Source: a bacterium (GTDB lineage Bacteria > Krumholzibacteriota > Krumholzibacteria > LZORAL124-64-63). Taken from it: a stretch of DNA of 5,513 bases. Shown piece after piece: positions 1-4,995 of this stretch. The notes under the pieces were generated by a model. It ran no database searches. It was not told where the DNA came from and saw only the letters and a program-made list of their open reading frames with translations. The position numbers were made by a program, and so were the translations under genes. Location of the stretch: assembly GCA_003646045.1 (NCBI GenBank), contig QNDV01000191.1:1-5513 (forward strand). The letters are read 5' to 3'. Positions within the stretch are counted from its first letter, which is position 1. The number at the start of each line of letters is the position of its first letter.

Positions 1-735
1 CAGCCGGTGCTGGCCGCTGCCCTGGCCAGGACAGGTGCAGTCTGGGCCGGCGAGCAGGAATGGGCGCGGCGTCCCGTGCGTCCGGCGGCGGATCTGCCCC
101 GGTTGCTCGAGTGGACCGGCGGCAACCTGACGGCGCCGACGGGTCTGGTCGGTGAACCGGTGACCCTGCTGCCCACGCCTACCGTGGGCGGAGGTTGGCC
201 CCTGGCAGGGGCCGTGGCCCAGTTGGCGGCGTTGTTGGCGCCGGGACGGCGCAGCGACTGGCGGGGCCGACGTGCCGATCTGCTGGTGGAAATAGTTCGT
301 TTTGCCAGGGCCAGCCTGCACGTGACCGGTGCCGTTCTCGATGGCACCATGTGGTCGGTGAACGACGGCGCCGGTCGTCGCACCACACTCCAGGGCAATG
401 TGCTGGTTGCCGGCCGCGACCCGGTGGCTGTCGATGCGGTAGCCTGCCGCCTGGCCGGGGGCGACCCCCGGCGGGTGCCGTGGCTGCGGACCTGTGCGGC
501 CGCGGGCCTGGGCAGTGGCGATCCGCGGAACATCCGTCTGGCCGGTCGTACCGAACTGGTGGATCTTGGGCTGGGGATTCCGCCACGTCTGCTGGCACCA
601 ACGCCACGTCTGGCTGCCCAGCGCTCCCTGCGCGGGGCAGCCTGGCAGTTGCTCAAGCGACCGGCACTGGTTCGCCGGCACCGGGAATCGGCCTGGGGCC
701 GACTCCGTCATGAATCGTCCGAGCTGAAGGGTTGA
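1..735 (+). CDS. DUF362 domain-containing protein, 3' part (5' end outside window)
   Basis: The frame is open from base 1 to a TGA at 733-735. The usual N-terminal half of the family is missing, so the start must lie upstream; the GTG at 7 has no visible ribosome binding site. The C-terminal DUF362 pattern is clear. An 'Asp-Gly' turn (LDGTMWS, nt 337-357) is followed by a short glycine-rich loop. Next come VLVAGRDPVAVDAVACRL (nt 397-453) and a WLRTCAAAGLGSGDP stretch (about nt 481-525). A basic Arg/Leu-rich tail of about 60 residues follows and looks family-external. DUF362 proteins have no settled general function; many are linked to iron-sulfur or redox contexts, but no Cys cluster is visible in this part. 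The stop is only 6 nt before the ispE ATG, which suggests co-transcription and perhaps translational coupling. The family call is fairly sure; the function is unknown. Confidence 0.75.
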   Translation, partial: QPVLAAALARTGAVWAGEQEWARRPVRPAADLPRLLEWTGGNLTAPTGLVGEPVTLLPTPTVGGGWPLAGAVAQLAALLAPGRRSDWRGRRADLLVEIVRFARASLHVTGAVLDGTMWSVNDGAGRRTTLQGNVLVAGRDPVAVDAVACRLAGGDPRRVPWLRTCAAAGLGSGDPRNIRLAGRTELVDLGLGIPPRLLAPTPRLAAQRSLRGAAWQLLKRPALVRRHRESAWGRLRHESSELKG

Positions 736-741
736 CCCCAT

Positions 742-1677
742 ATGACCGACCAGACCTACACCAAGGGACGCCGGACCGTGAACCGCAGACTCGTCTTGCG
801 GGCACCGGCCAAGGTCAACCTGCATCTGGAAGTGCTGCGTCGCCGCCACGACGGATTCCACGATGTGGAAACAGTTCTGCAGGCAGTCAGACTATTCGAC
901 CGGGTGACGGTGGATCTGGACGAACAGAGACCGGGTGGGCCGGCGGATATCTCCCTGTCGGTGTCCGGTGTGCCGGGCGTCCCGGCTGACGATACGAATC
1001 TTTGCTGGCAGGCGGCGGTCCATTTCTGCCGAAAAGTCGGGGTTTCCGGAACCCTGCGCATCCACCTGGAAAAAGAGATACCGGCGGCGGCGGGCCTGGG
1101 CGGCGGCAGCAGTGATGCGGCCGCGGTGCTGGTGGCTTGCGACAGGCTGTTTGACACCAGGCTCGACCAGGAGCGTCTCGAGTCCTTGGCCGGTGATCTG
1201 GGATCCGATGTGCCGTTCTTCATTGCCGGCGGAACGGCCCTTGCCCGTGGTCGAGGAACGCGTCTGACAAGATTGACCCCCGTCCAGTCCGGACAGTTTC
1301 TTATCATCAGGCCCCACTTGAATTTAAGCACCTCCGAGGTATATGAAGACCTTAAAATGGGATTGACAGTCAACAGCCCCAAGGCTAACATCCAAGTGAT
1401 CAAGTCTATTCTGGCCAGATTTCCGCAGAAGACGTGGCCCGGCTTCAACAGACTTGAAGATGTCGTGCTACCGACACATCCTCTCGTCCAGCGTATGGTG
1501 TTGCGACTGAGGGAACTGGAGCCGGTGGCAATGCTTTCGGGAAGTGGGTCGGCGGTCTTCGCCGTTTTTCCCGACGACTACGACATGACACCGGTTGCGG
1601 GGGAATTCGAGCAGGCAGGATTGTTCGTCAGGGCGGTGGGGCCGTTTTCGACGGGCGTGCAGGTCCTCGATCCCTAG
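742..1677 (+). CDS. ispE: 4-diphosphocytidyl-2-C-methyl-D-erythritol kinase (IspE)
   Basis: IspE phosphorylates the 2-hydroxyl of CDP-methylerythritol with ATP, the fourth step of the cytosolic MEP pathway to IPP/DMAPP. It is a GHMP-kinase family protein, 311 aa from the ATG. The N-terminal substrate motif is APAKVNLHLEV (residues 21-31, with the expected catalytic Lys24), then RRHDGFHDVET. The ATP-binding loop is PAAAGLGGGSSDAAA (114-128). The catalytic Asp156 lies in LGSDVPFF, and the C-terminal glycine motif is MLSGSGSAVFAVF (264-276). Two starts are possible: ATG 742 with AGGG about 10 nt upstream, or GTG 778 with AAGGGA 9 nt upstream. The GTG start leaves 8 residues before APAK, closer to the usual family N-terminus, so the true protein may be 299 aa. 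The 120 nt around 1321-1440 are clearly AT-richer than the rest of the gene. Identity is very secure. Confidence 0.96.
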   Translation: MTDQTYTKGRRTVNRRLVLRAPAKVNLHLEVLRRRHDGFHDVETVLQAVRLFDRVTVDLDEQRPGGPADISLSVSGVPGVPADDTNLCWQAAVHFCRKVGVSGTLRIHLEKEIPAAAGLGGGSSDAAAVLVACDRLFDTRLDQERLESLAGDLGSDVPFFIAGGTALARGRGTRLTRLTPVQSGQFLIIRPHLNLSTSEVYEDLKMGLTVNSPKANIQVIKSILARFPQKTWPGFNRLEDVVLPTHPLVQRMVLRLRELEPVAMLSGSGSAVFAVFPDDYDMTPVAGEFEQAGLFVRAVGPFSTGVQVLDP

Positions 1678-1722
1678 GCTCATCCCCGCCGGGTGCGGAC
1701 TCTCAGGGAGCTCGCCAGCGAG

Positions 1723-1735
1723 AGGGAGAACCTTG
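1723..1735 (+). promoter_or_regulatory. Ribosome binding site and TTG start of spoVG
   Basis: AGGGAG (1723-1728) lies 4 nt before a TTG at 1733-1735. The homology with SpoVG begins immediately after this TTG (ELSEIRITL), matching the usual MEITEVRI-type N-terminus. The first in-frame ATG lies well inside the conserved core, near 1869, so the Shine-Dalgarno and the family alignment together fix TTG as the start. CTCTC at 1700-1704 could pair with GAGAG at 1720-1724 and partly hide the site; this pairing is short and uncertain. Confidence 0.75.
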
Positions 1736-2065
1736 GAACTTTCCGAGATCAGGATTACCTTGCGAGACGACAACAAGCTGAAGGGGTTCGCCAGCATCAC
1801 CCTCGAAAGTGCCTTCGTTATCCGGGGGCTGAAGATCATCGAGGGTGCTACGGGGCTGTTCATCGCCATGCCGAGTCGGAAGCGCCGGGATGGTACCTTC
1901 CAGGACATCGCACATCCGATCAACATGGAGACCCGCGAGTGGATGGAAAACCAGGTCATCGCGGCCTACCGCCACGAACTCCAGCGTGTCGAGAAGGGGG
2001 AGATTCCGCCCCCCAACCGCTATGGCGATGACGGTCGCGGATCCGTCATGGAGGAGAGCTTCTGA
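1733..2065 (+). CDS. spoVG: SpoVG family nucleic-acid-binding regulator
   Basis: This is a 110-aa protein from a TTG start, a little longer than the roughly 97-aa Bacillus protein. The whole SpoVG core is present: ELSEIRITL, then DDNKLKGFASITLESAFVIRG, LKIIEGATGLFIAMPSRKR, DGTFQDIAHPIN, and ETREWMENQVIAAY. The most diagnostic segment, GLFIAMPSRKRRDGTFQDIAHPIN in outline, is essentially canonical. In Bacillus SpoVG affects septation and sporulation. In Staphylococcus and Borrelia homologues bind DNA and/or RNA and regulate gene expression, and the family is common in non-spore-formers. It lies 55 nt after ispE, as in many Firmicutes (ispE-purR-spoVG), and 6 nt before a tRNA gene. The last ~20 residues, with a PPPNRYGDD segment, are lineage-specific. 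A regulatory role here is inferred from the family; its targets are unknown. Confidence 0.93.
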   Translation: MELSEIRITLRDDNKLKGFASITLESAFVIRGLKIIEGATGLFIAMPSRKRRDGTFQDIAHPINMETREWMENQVIAAYRHELQRVEKGEIPPPNRYGDDGRGSVMEESF

Positions 2066-2071
2066 GCTGAG

Positions 2072-2147
2072 TGGGGCGTAGTCAAGTGGCTAAGACACAT
2101 GGTTTTGGTCCATGCACTCGCAGGTTCGAATCCTGCCGCCCCAACCA
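2072..2147 (+). tRNA. tRNA-Gln (anticodon UUG)
   Basis: A complete cloverleaf can be drawn by hand. The acceptor stem is TGGGGCG (2072-2078) with CGCCCCA (2137-2143), and the D-arm is 2081-2096 (GTC/GAC). The anticodon stem is CATGG/CCATG (2098-2102/2110-2114) with loop TTTTGGT, giving anticodon TTG at 2105-2107. The variable loop is five bases (2115-2119). The T-arm is GCAGG/CCTGC around loop TTCGAAT. The discriminator is A2144 and CCA is encoded at 2145-2147. The first acceptor pair is U1-A72, a feature typical of bacterial tRNA-Gln and a known recognition element for the GatCAB amidotransferase route. The gene begins 6 nt after the spoVG stop and has no obvious promoter of its own, so it is probably cut out of the operon transcript. 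The next gene is prs. Confidence 0.97.
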
Positions 2148-2177
2148 AATCGCCGTCAGGCGAACCCTGCTGGCCCT

Positions 2178-2203
2178 GCGTGTCGCCCTGGAAAGGGACA
2201 CGT
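2178..2203 (+). other. Small stem-loop in the tRNA-prs spacer
   Basis: CGTGTC (2179-2184) can pair with GACACG (2197-2202). Alternatively GTGT/ACAC plus CCCT/AGGG close a GGAA tetraloop of GNRA type at 2190-2193. No T-run follows, so it is not a terminator. It lies in the 117-nt leader that prs would retain after RNase processing of the upstream tRNA, and may simply shape that 5' end. I see no good promoter in 2148-2264. Confidence 0.35.
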
Positions 2204-2264
2204 CCCGACGCACGATCGAGGACCCTGCAACCATCGGCACCCGGACGCAGCGGAGGATCCGTCC

Positions 2265-3203
2265 ATGTACAATGAACTCGTAGTGATCAGCGGCACGGCC
2301 CACCGGGAGATGGCCGAGCGCATCGCGACAAATCTCAATGTGCAGTTGCTCGACGTGGAAATCGACCGTTTTTCCGACGGCGAGATCCAGCTGAAAATCA
2401 AGGAGAACATCCGCGGCACGGACGTCTTCATCATCCAGCCCACTCCGCCACCGGCGGAGAACATGATGGAGGTGCTACTGCTGCTGGACGCGGTGCGGCG
2501 GGCCTCCTGCCGCCGGGCCACCACCGTGATTCCCTACTTCGGCTATGCCCGCCAGGACCGCAAGGACCAGCCCCGCGTGCCCATCGGTGCGCGTCTCATG
2601 GCCAACCTGATCACCACCGCGGGTGCGGACCGGGTGTTGACCATCGACCTGCATGCTCCCCAGATCCAGGGCTTCTTCGATATTCCCCTGGATCACCTCT
2701 ACTCGGCACCGGTGTTGCTGAAGCATTTCGCCGACTGGCCACGGGAAAACCTGGCCGTGGTGGCGCCCGATGTGGGTTCGATCAAGATGGCCCGTGCTTT
2801 TGCCAAGCGCCTGGACTCTAGTCTGGCCATCATCGACAAGCGGCGGCCCCGGGCCAACGAAGCGGTGGTCATGAACTTCATCGGTGACGTGGATGGGCGG
2901 GATGTCATCATCTTCGACGACATGATCGATACCGCCGGTACCATCACGGATGCGGCACGGGTCTGTATGGAGAAACACGGTGCCAAGTCGGTAACCGCCT
3001 GTTGCACCCACCCCTTACTGTCGGGGCAGGCCATCGAGCGGATCAATGCCTCGCCCATCAAGGAACTGGTGGTGAGCAATACCATCCCCTTCGACCGTTT
3101 CGACGAATGTCCCAAGATCAAGGTACTGGATATGGCCCCCCTGTTGGCGGAAGCCATCGAACGTATCCATCTCGAGAAGACGGTCAGCGCGCTGTTCGAT
3201 TAG
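2265..3203 (+). CDS. prs: Ribose-phosphate pyrophosphokinase (PRPP synthetase)
   Basis: Prs transfers pyrophosphate from ATP to ribose 5-phosphate, giving PRPP for purine, pyrimidine, NAD, histidine and tryptophan synthesis in the cytosol. The 312-aa length matches class I enzymes (about 315). Start ATG 2265 is preceded by GGAGG (2252-2256) at 8 nt, and the protein opens with the usual strand (MYNELVVISGTAHREMAERI). Visible motifs in order are FSDGEI, the ATP-site YARQDRKDQPR (R96-D98 region), and DLHAPQIQGFF with His130. These are followed by the catalytic flexible loop IDKRRPRAN (Lys192, Arg194) and the PRPP loop DDMIDTAGT (218-226). The usual PDVGGVxRAR segment reads PDVGSIKMARAFAKRL, a variant I take to be lineage-specific, and it lies outside the residues listed above. 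It is followed by a small stem-loop and then an independent promoter candidate, so prs likely ends the upstream transcription unit. Confidence 0.98.
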   Translation: MYNELVVISGTAHREMAERIATNLNVQLLDVEIDRFSDGEIQLKIKENIRGTDVFIIQPTPPPAENMMEVLLLLDAVRRASCRRATTVIPYFGYARQDRKDQPRVPIGARLMANLITTAGADRVLTIDLHAPQIQGFFDIPLDHLYSAPVLLKHFADWPRENLAVVAPDVGSIKMARAFAKRLDSSLAIIDKRRPRANEAVVMNFIGDVDGRDVIIFDDMIDTAGTITDAARVCMEKHGAKSVTACCTHPLLSGQAIERINASPIKELVVSNTIPFDRFDECPKIKVLDMAPLLAEAIERIHLEKTVSALFD

Positions 3204-3230
3204 CGGTCGGGCCAGTATCCGCCCGCACCG
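3204..3230 (+). terminator. Weak stem-loop just after prs (possible terminator)
   Basis: CGGT (3204-3207) pairs with ACCG (3227-3230), and GGGC (3209-3212) pairs with GCCC (3221-3224), around an 8-nt loop. The hairpin starts directly after the prs stop codon. Only a mixed GGAATCTTGA follows, with no T-run, so intrinsic termination would be weak. It may instead protect the 3' end of the mRNA. The position just before a promoter-like element supports a transcript boundary here. Confidence 0.35.
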
Positions 3231-3236
3231 GGAATC

Positions 3237-3266
3237 TTGACAGCGCCGCGGGACAGTGCTTATTTA
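3237..3266 (+). promoter_or_regulatory. Candidate sigma70-type promoter for rplY
   Basis: A perfect -35 hexamer TTGACA occurs at 3237-3242. After 17-18 nt comes an AT-rich -10 candidate, TTATTT (3260-3265, with an upstream TG at 3257-3258 as in extended -10 sites) or TATTTA (3261-3266). The -10 match is only moderate, but such an AT-rich patch stands out in this GC-rich region. Initiation would fall near 3272 and give a leader of about 185 nt before rplY. Confidence 0.5.
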
Positions 3267-3271
3267 GGCGC

Positions 3272-3456
3272 TCATTTTCCGGAGGTCCGCCGTATCCCGC
3301 CCGGAGTAGCTTTCCCTTGTGGTTGGCGGGGCGACGCTCCTCCCTCGGGCCAAAGTGCCGACAGGTTGCTTGTATGTGCCAGAAGGTTCCTTGCCGCATT
3401 CCGCGGCGAGCCCTTGCCCGGCCCTGAAGGGCCAGTGATGTTTGGAGGAAACCCCC
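3272..3456 (+). other. Long untranslated leader of rplY with several short hairpins
   Basis: No gene is convincing in the 253-nt gap between prs and rplY. Three short inverted repeats are visible. CCCGCC (3296-3301) can pair with GGCGGG (3325-3330). GCCGC (3393-3397) can pair with GCGGC (3403-3407). GGCCC (3420-3424) can pair with GGGCC (3429-3433) around TGAA, ending 10 nt before the GGAGGAA ribosome binding site (3444-3450). None is followed by a T-run. L25 genes in gammaproteobacteria have an autoregulatory leader that mimics 5S rRNA; whether this leader acts similarly is unproven. Confidence 0.35.
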
Positions 3457-4170
3457 ATGGGTCTCGTGAATCTCAGCGTTCATCCCCGGTCTACAACCGG
3501 CAAGAACAGTAACCGTCGTACGCGTGCCGCCGGCCGCGTGCCTGCCATCATCTACGGCAGGGACCGGGACAACGCCCTGGTCGAGTTGGATGCCAAGAGC
3601 TTCGGTGTACTCCTGCGGAAGCTCGGTGGTGGTGCGGCGATCTTCAGCCTGGAACTGGATGGCGAAGATGACGAGCACATCGCCCTGCTGCGCGAAATAC
3701 AGCGCAATCCGGTGACCGACGAGATCCTGCACGTGGATCTGATGGAGATTCCCCGTGGTGTGCCTGTGACCGTGGCCGTATCGGTCGAGGTGACGGGCGA
3801 GTGCCAGGTCGCCAAGACCGGCGAAGGCTCGGTGGCCTTGTCCCTGTCCTCCATCGAGATCAGCTGCCGTCCCAGTGAGCTCCCCGAATTCATCGAGATC
3901 GATATCAGCGGACTGGAATTGAACGACAAGATCTTCGTGCGTGACGTGACCATCCCCGTCGGTGAGATCGTGACAGACCCGGAGATGCTCGTGCTGAACA
4001 TCAAGCCGGCGAGCATCTTCGAGGAAGAGGAAGAAGAGGTCGAGGGCGAGGAAGGTGCCGAAGGCGCCGAGGGCGAAGGCGAAGGCGAAGGCGAGGGCGA
4101 TGGTCCAGCCGCCTCCGACGATGGCGGCGACAAGAAAGACAAGAAGGACAAGAAGGACAAGAAGGACTAG
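3457..4170 (+). CDS. rplY: 50S ribosomal protein L25, TL5/CTC type
   Basis: L25 binds 5S rRNA in the central protuberance of the large subunit. Start ATG 3457 follows GGAGGAA (3444-3450) at 6 nt and gives 237 aa. Residues about 3-90 form the 5S-binding domain: NLSVHPRSTTGKNSNRRTRAAG, VPAIIYG, and the diagnostic LLREIQRNPVTDEILHVDL. Residues about 95-185 are the C-terminal beta domain of the long TL5/CTC form (VPVTVAVSVEVTGE, then LSSIEISCRPSELPEFIEIDISGL and ending PEMLVLNIKP). The tail from residue 189 is low-complexity. It is first Glu/Gly-rich and strongly acidic (to about 213), then carries four DKK triplets from residue 225 to the end. Acidic tails are common in this subfamily, but the abrupt acidic-to-DKK pattern is unusual. 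It sits between prs and pth, as in many phyla, apparently with its own promoter. Confidence 0.96.
   Translation: MGLVNLSVHPRSTTGKNSNRRTRAAGRVPAIIYGRDRDNALVELDAKSFGVLLRKLGGGAAIFSLELDGEDDEHIALLREIQRNPVTDEILHVDLMEIPRGVPVTVAVSVEVTGECQVAKTGEGSVALSLSSIEISCRPSELPEFIEIDISGLELNDKIFVRDVTIPVGEIVTDPEMLVLNIKPASIFEEEEEEVEGEEGAEGAEGEGEGEGEGDGPAASDDGGDKKDKKDKKDKKD
4069..4098 (+). repeat. GARGGC hexamer tandem repeat in the rplY tail
   Basis: Five consecutive hexamers (GAGGGC, three GAAGGC, GAGGGC) encode five Glu-Gly pairs in the acidic tail of L25. Near-identical codons suggest expansion by replication slippage, so copy number may vary between close relatives. Confidence 0.85.
4129..4167 (+). repeat. GACAAGAAR nonamer tandem repeat at the rplY 3' end
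   Basis: Four nonamers, GACAAGAAA then three GACAAGAAG, plus a final GAC encode four Asp-Lys-Lys triplets and a terminal Asp just before the TAG. The last three units are identical at DNA level, which suggests recent slippage or duplication. Confidence 0.85.
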
Positions 4171-4199
4171 ATCCTTCCCGCCATATCGCGATACCCGGC

Positions 4200-4229
4200 A
4201 GCAGCCGGCCGGACTGTCGGCCGGCTGCT
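4200..4229 (+). terminator. Strong GC hairpin between rplY and pth (possible attenuator/terminator)
   Basis: GCAGCCGGCCG (4201-4211) pairs perfectly with CGGCCGGCTGC (4218-4228) around a 6-nt loop. A4200-T4229 extends it to 12 bp. The downstream tract is only CGCATTTC, so it is a poor classical terminator. It may partly terminate, or act as an RNA-stability element separating high rplY expression from low pth expression. The pth ribosome binding site begins about 13 nt after the stem. Confidence 0.5.
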
Positions 4230-4241
4230 CGCATTTCAGGC

Positions 4242-4257
4242 AAAGGAGAGCGGCTTG
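4242..4257 (+). promoter_or_regulatory. Ribosome binding site and TTG start of pth
   Basis: AAAGGAGAG (4242-4250) precedes TTG 4255-4257, with 6 nt between GGAG and the start. The Pth homology (RLIVGLGNPG) begins four codons later, and no ATG or GTG lies between them. TTG is therefore the best start. Confidence 0.8.
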
Positions 4258-4875
4258 CAAACGACCCGCCTTATCGTGGGCCTGGGGAATCCCGGCCGCG
4301 GGTACGCCGATCACCGCCACAACGTGGGCTTCATGGTCCTGGACGAATTGGCACACAGGCGTCGAATGTCCTTCGCGGTGGCGGATCCGGCGTGGGCCGA
4401 GGCAACCGATGACCGGGCTGGCCTGGTGCTGCTCAAGCCCCTGACCTTCATGAACCTGAGTGGCGAGGCGGTGGCGGCCTGGCGCGAAGGGCGTTTGCCG
4501 CCGGATGCGGGGACGGCGCTGGTCGTGTTGCCGTTGCCCCTGGTGGTCTGCGACGATTTGGCCCTGCCCCTGGGCTCGGTGCGTCTGCGGGCCGGGGGAT
4601 CCAGCGGCGGACAGAACGGACTCGCTTCGATCATCGACCACCTCGGAGACGGGGATTTTCCCCGACTTCGCCTGGGTATCGCGCCCCTGGAGCATGAGGT
4701 TGATCCCGCCGACTGGCCGGATTTCGTGCTCTCCCCATTTACCGCAGCAGAGGGTGATGAGGCCCGGGACATGGTAATCCACGCGGCGGATGCCCTCGAA
4801 TTCTGGTTGGCCGAAGGCCTGGATGCCACGGTCAGCCGTTTCAATCGCCGGGTTCGTCGCGAGGATCCGCAGTAA
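4255..4875 (+). CDS. pth: Peptidyl-tRNA hydrolase
   Basis: Pth cleaves the ester bond of peptidyl-tRNAs dropped from stalled ribosomes and recycles the tRNA in the cytosol. The protein is 206 aa, slightly longer than the usual 190-195. The N-terminal motif RLIVGLGNPGRGYADHRHNVGF contains Asn12 and the catalytic His22 (E. coli Asn10 and His20). TFMNLSGEAV carries Asn67 (E. coli Asn68). VVCDDLALPLG carries Asp100 (E. coli Asp93), and RAGGSSGGQNGLASI carries Asn121 (E. coli Asn114). Two oddities are seen. The usual GGHNGL motif is GGQNGL, so the family His (E. coli His113) is Gln120. The Asn67-to-Asp100 spacing is 33 residues against 25 in E. coli, an 8-residue insertion including a LPLPL stretch. 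Key catalytic residues are intact, so activity is expected. It lies downstream of rplY, its usual neighbour in many bacteria. Confidence 0.96.
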   Translation: MQTTRLIVGLGNPGRGYADHRHNVGFMVLDELAHRRRMSFAVADPAWAEATDDRAGLVLLKPLTFMNLSGEAVAAWREGRLPPDAGTALVVLPLPLVVCDDLALPLGSVRLRAGGSSGGQNGLASIIDHLGDGDFPRLRLGIAPLEHEVDPADWPDFVLSPFTAAEGDEARDMVIHAADALEFWLAEGLDATVSRFNRRVRREDPQ

Positions 4876-4892
4876 TGATATCCGGATTCACC

Positions 4893-4921
4893 TTGCCCCC
4901 TGTGGCAACGGGGGATATATT
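4893..4921 (+). promoter_or_regulatory. Candidate sigma70-type promoter for rpsF
   Basis: The -35 candidate TTGCCC (4893-4898, 4 of 6 to consensus) is separated by exactly 17 nt from TATATT (4916-4921, 5 of 6 to TATAAT). The -10 lies in an ATATATTAT patch that is the most AT-rich part of the intergenic region. A start near 4927-4928 would give a leader of about 170 nt. The same bases can also form CCCCC/GGGGG (4896-4900/4910-4914), so a weak pth terminator is an alternative reading. Confidence 0.55.
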
Positions 4922-4926
4922 ATCCG

Positions 4927-4994
4927 GTCGCCGTTACGGACGGCGACGCGGCGCCCGGTGCCGCTCGAAAACGCCATAGCCAGCAAACTGCTGG
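4927..4994 (+). other. Three consecutive hairpins at the 5' end of the rpsF leader
   Basis: GTCGCCGT (4927-4934) pairs with ACGGCGAC (4940-4947), giving 8 bp and a 5-nt loop. GCGGC (4948-4952) pairs with GCCGC (4960-4964). CCAGCA (4980-4985) pairs with TGCTGG (4989-4994). If the predicted promoter is right, the first hairpin lies exactly at the transcript 5' end, where it could protect the mRNA. No protein gene is visible here. Confidence 0.5.
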
Positions 4995-4995
4995 A

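Noticed and set aside
756..1448. 230-codon - strand open frame antisense to ispE
   Set aside because: It is a shadow of ispE with Arg/Ser/Pro-rich composition typical of GC-rich antisense frames, and no family motif is seen.
3237..3512. Possible small + strand gene in the prs-rplY gap (91 codons)
   Set aside because: Its frame runs through the rplY ribosome binding site and into rplY in another frame. It has no ribosome binding site at its start, and its start overlaps the promoter candidate.
3184..4782. A very long open frame on the - strand (532 codons) across rplY and pth
   Set aside because: It is antisense to two well-identified genes and has low-complexity translation where it mirrors the rplY repeats. 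It has no recognisable domain. High GC and the repetitive tail suppress stop codons.
4896..4921. Intrinsic terminator after pth (CCCCC/GGGGG followed by ATATATT)
   Set aside because: The stem is only 5 bp with a 9-nt loop and the tail is mixed A/T. The same bases fit a promoter with exact 17-nt spacing better, so I kept the promoter call.
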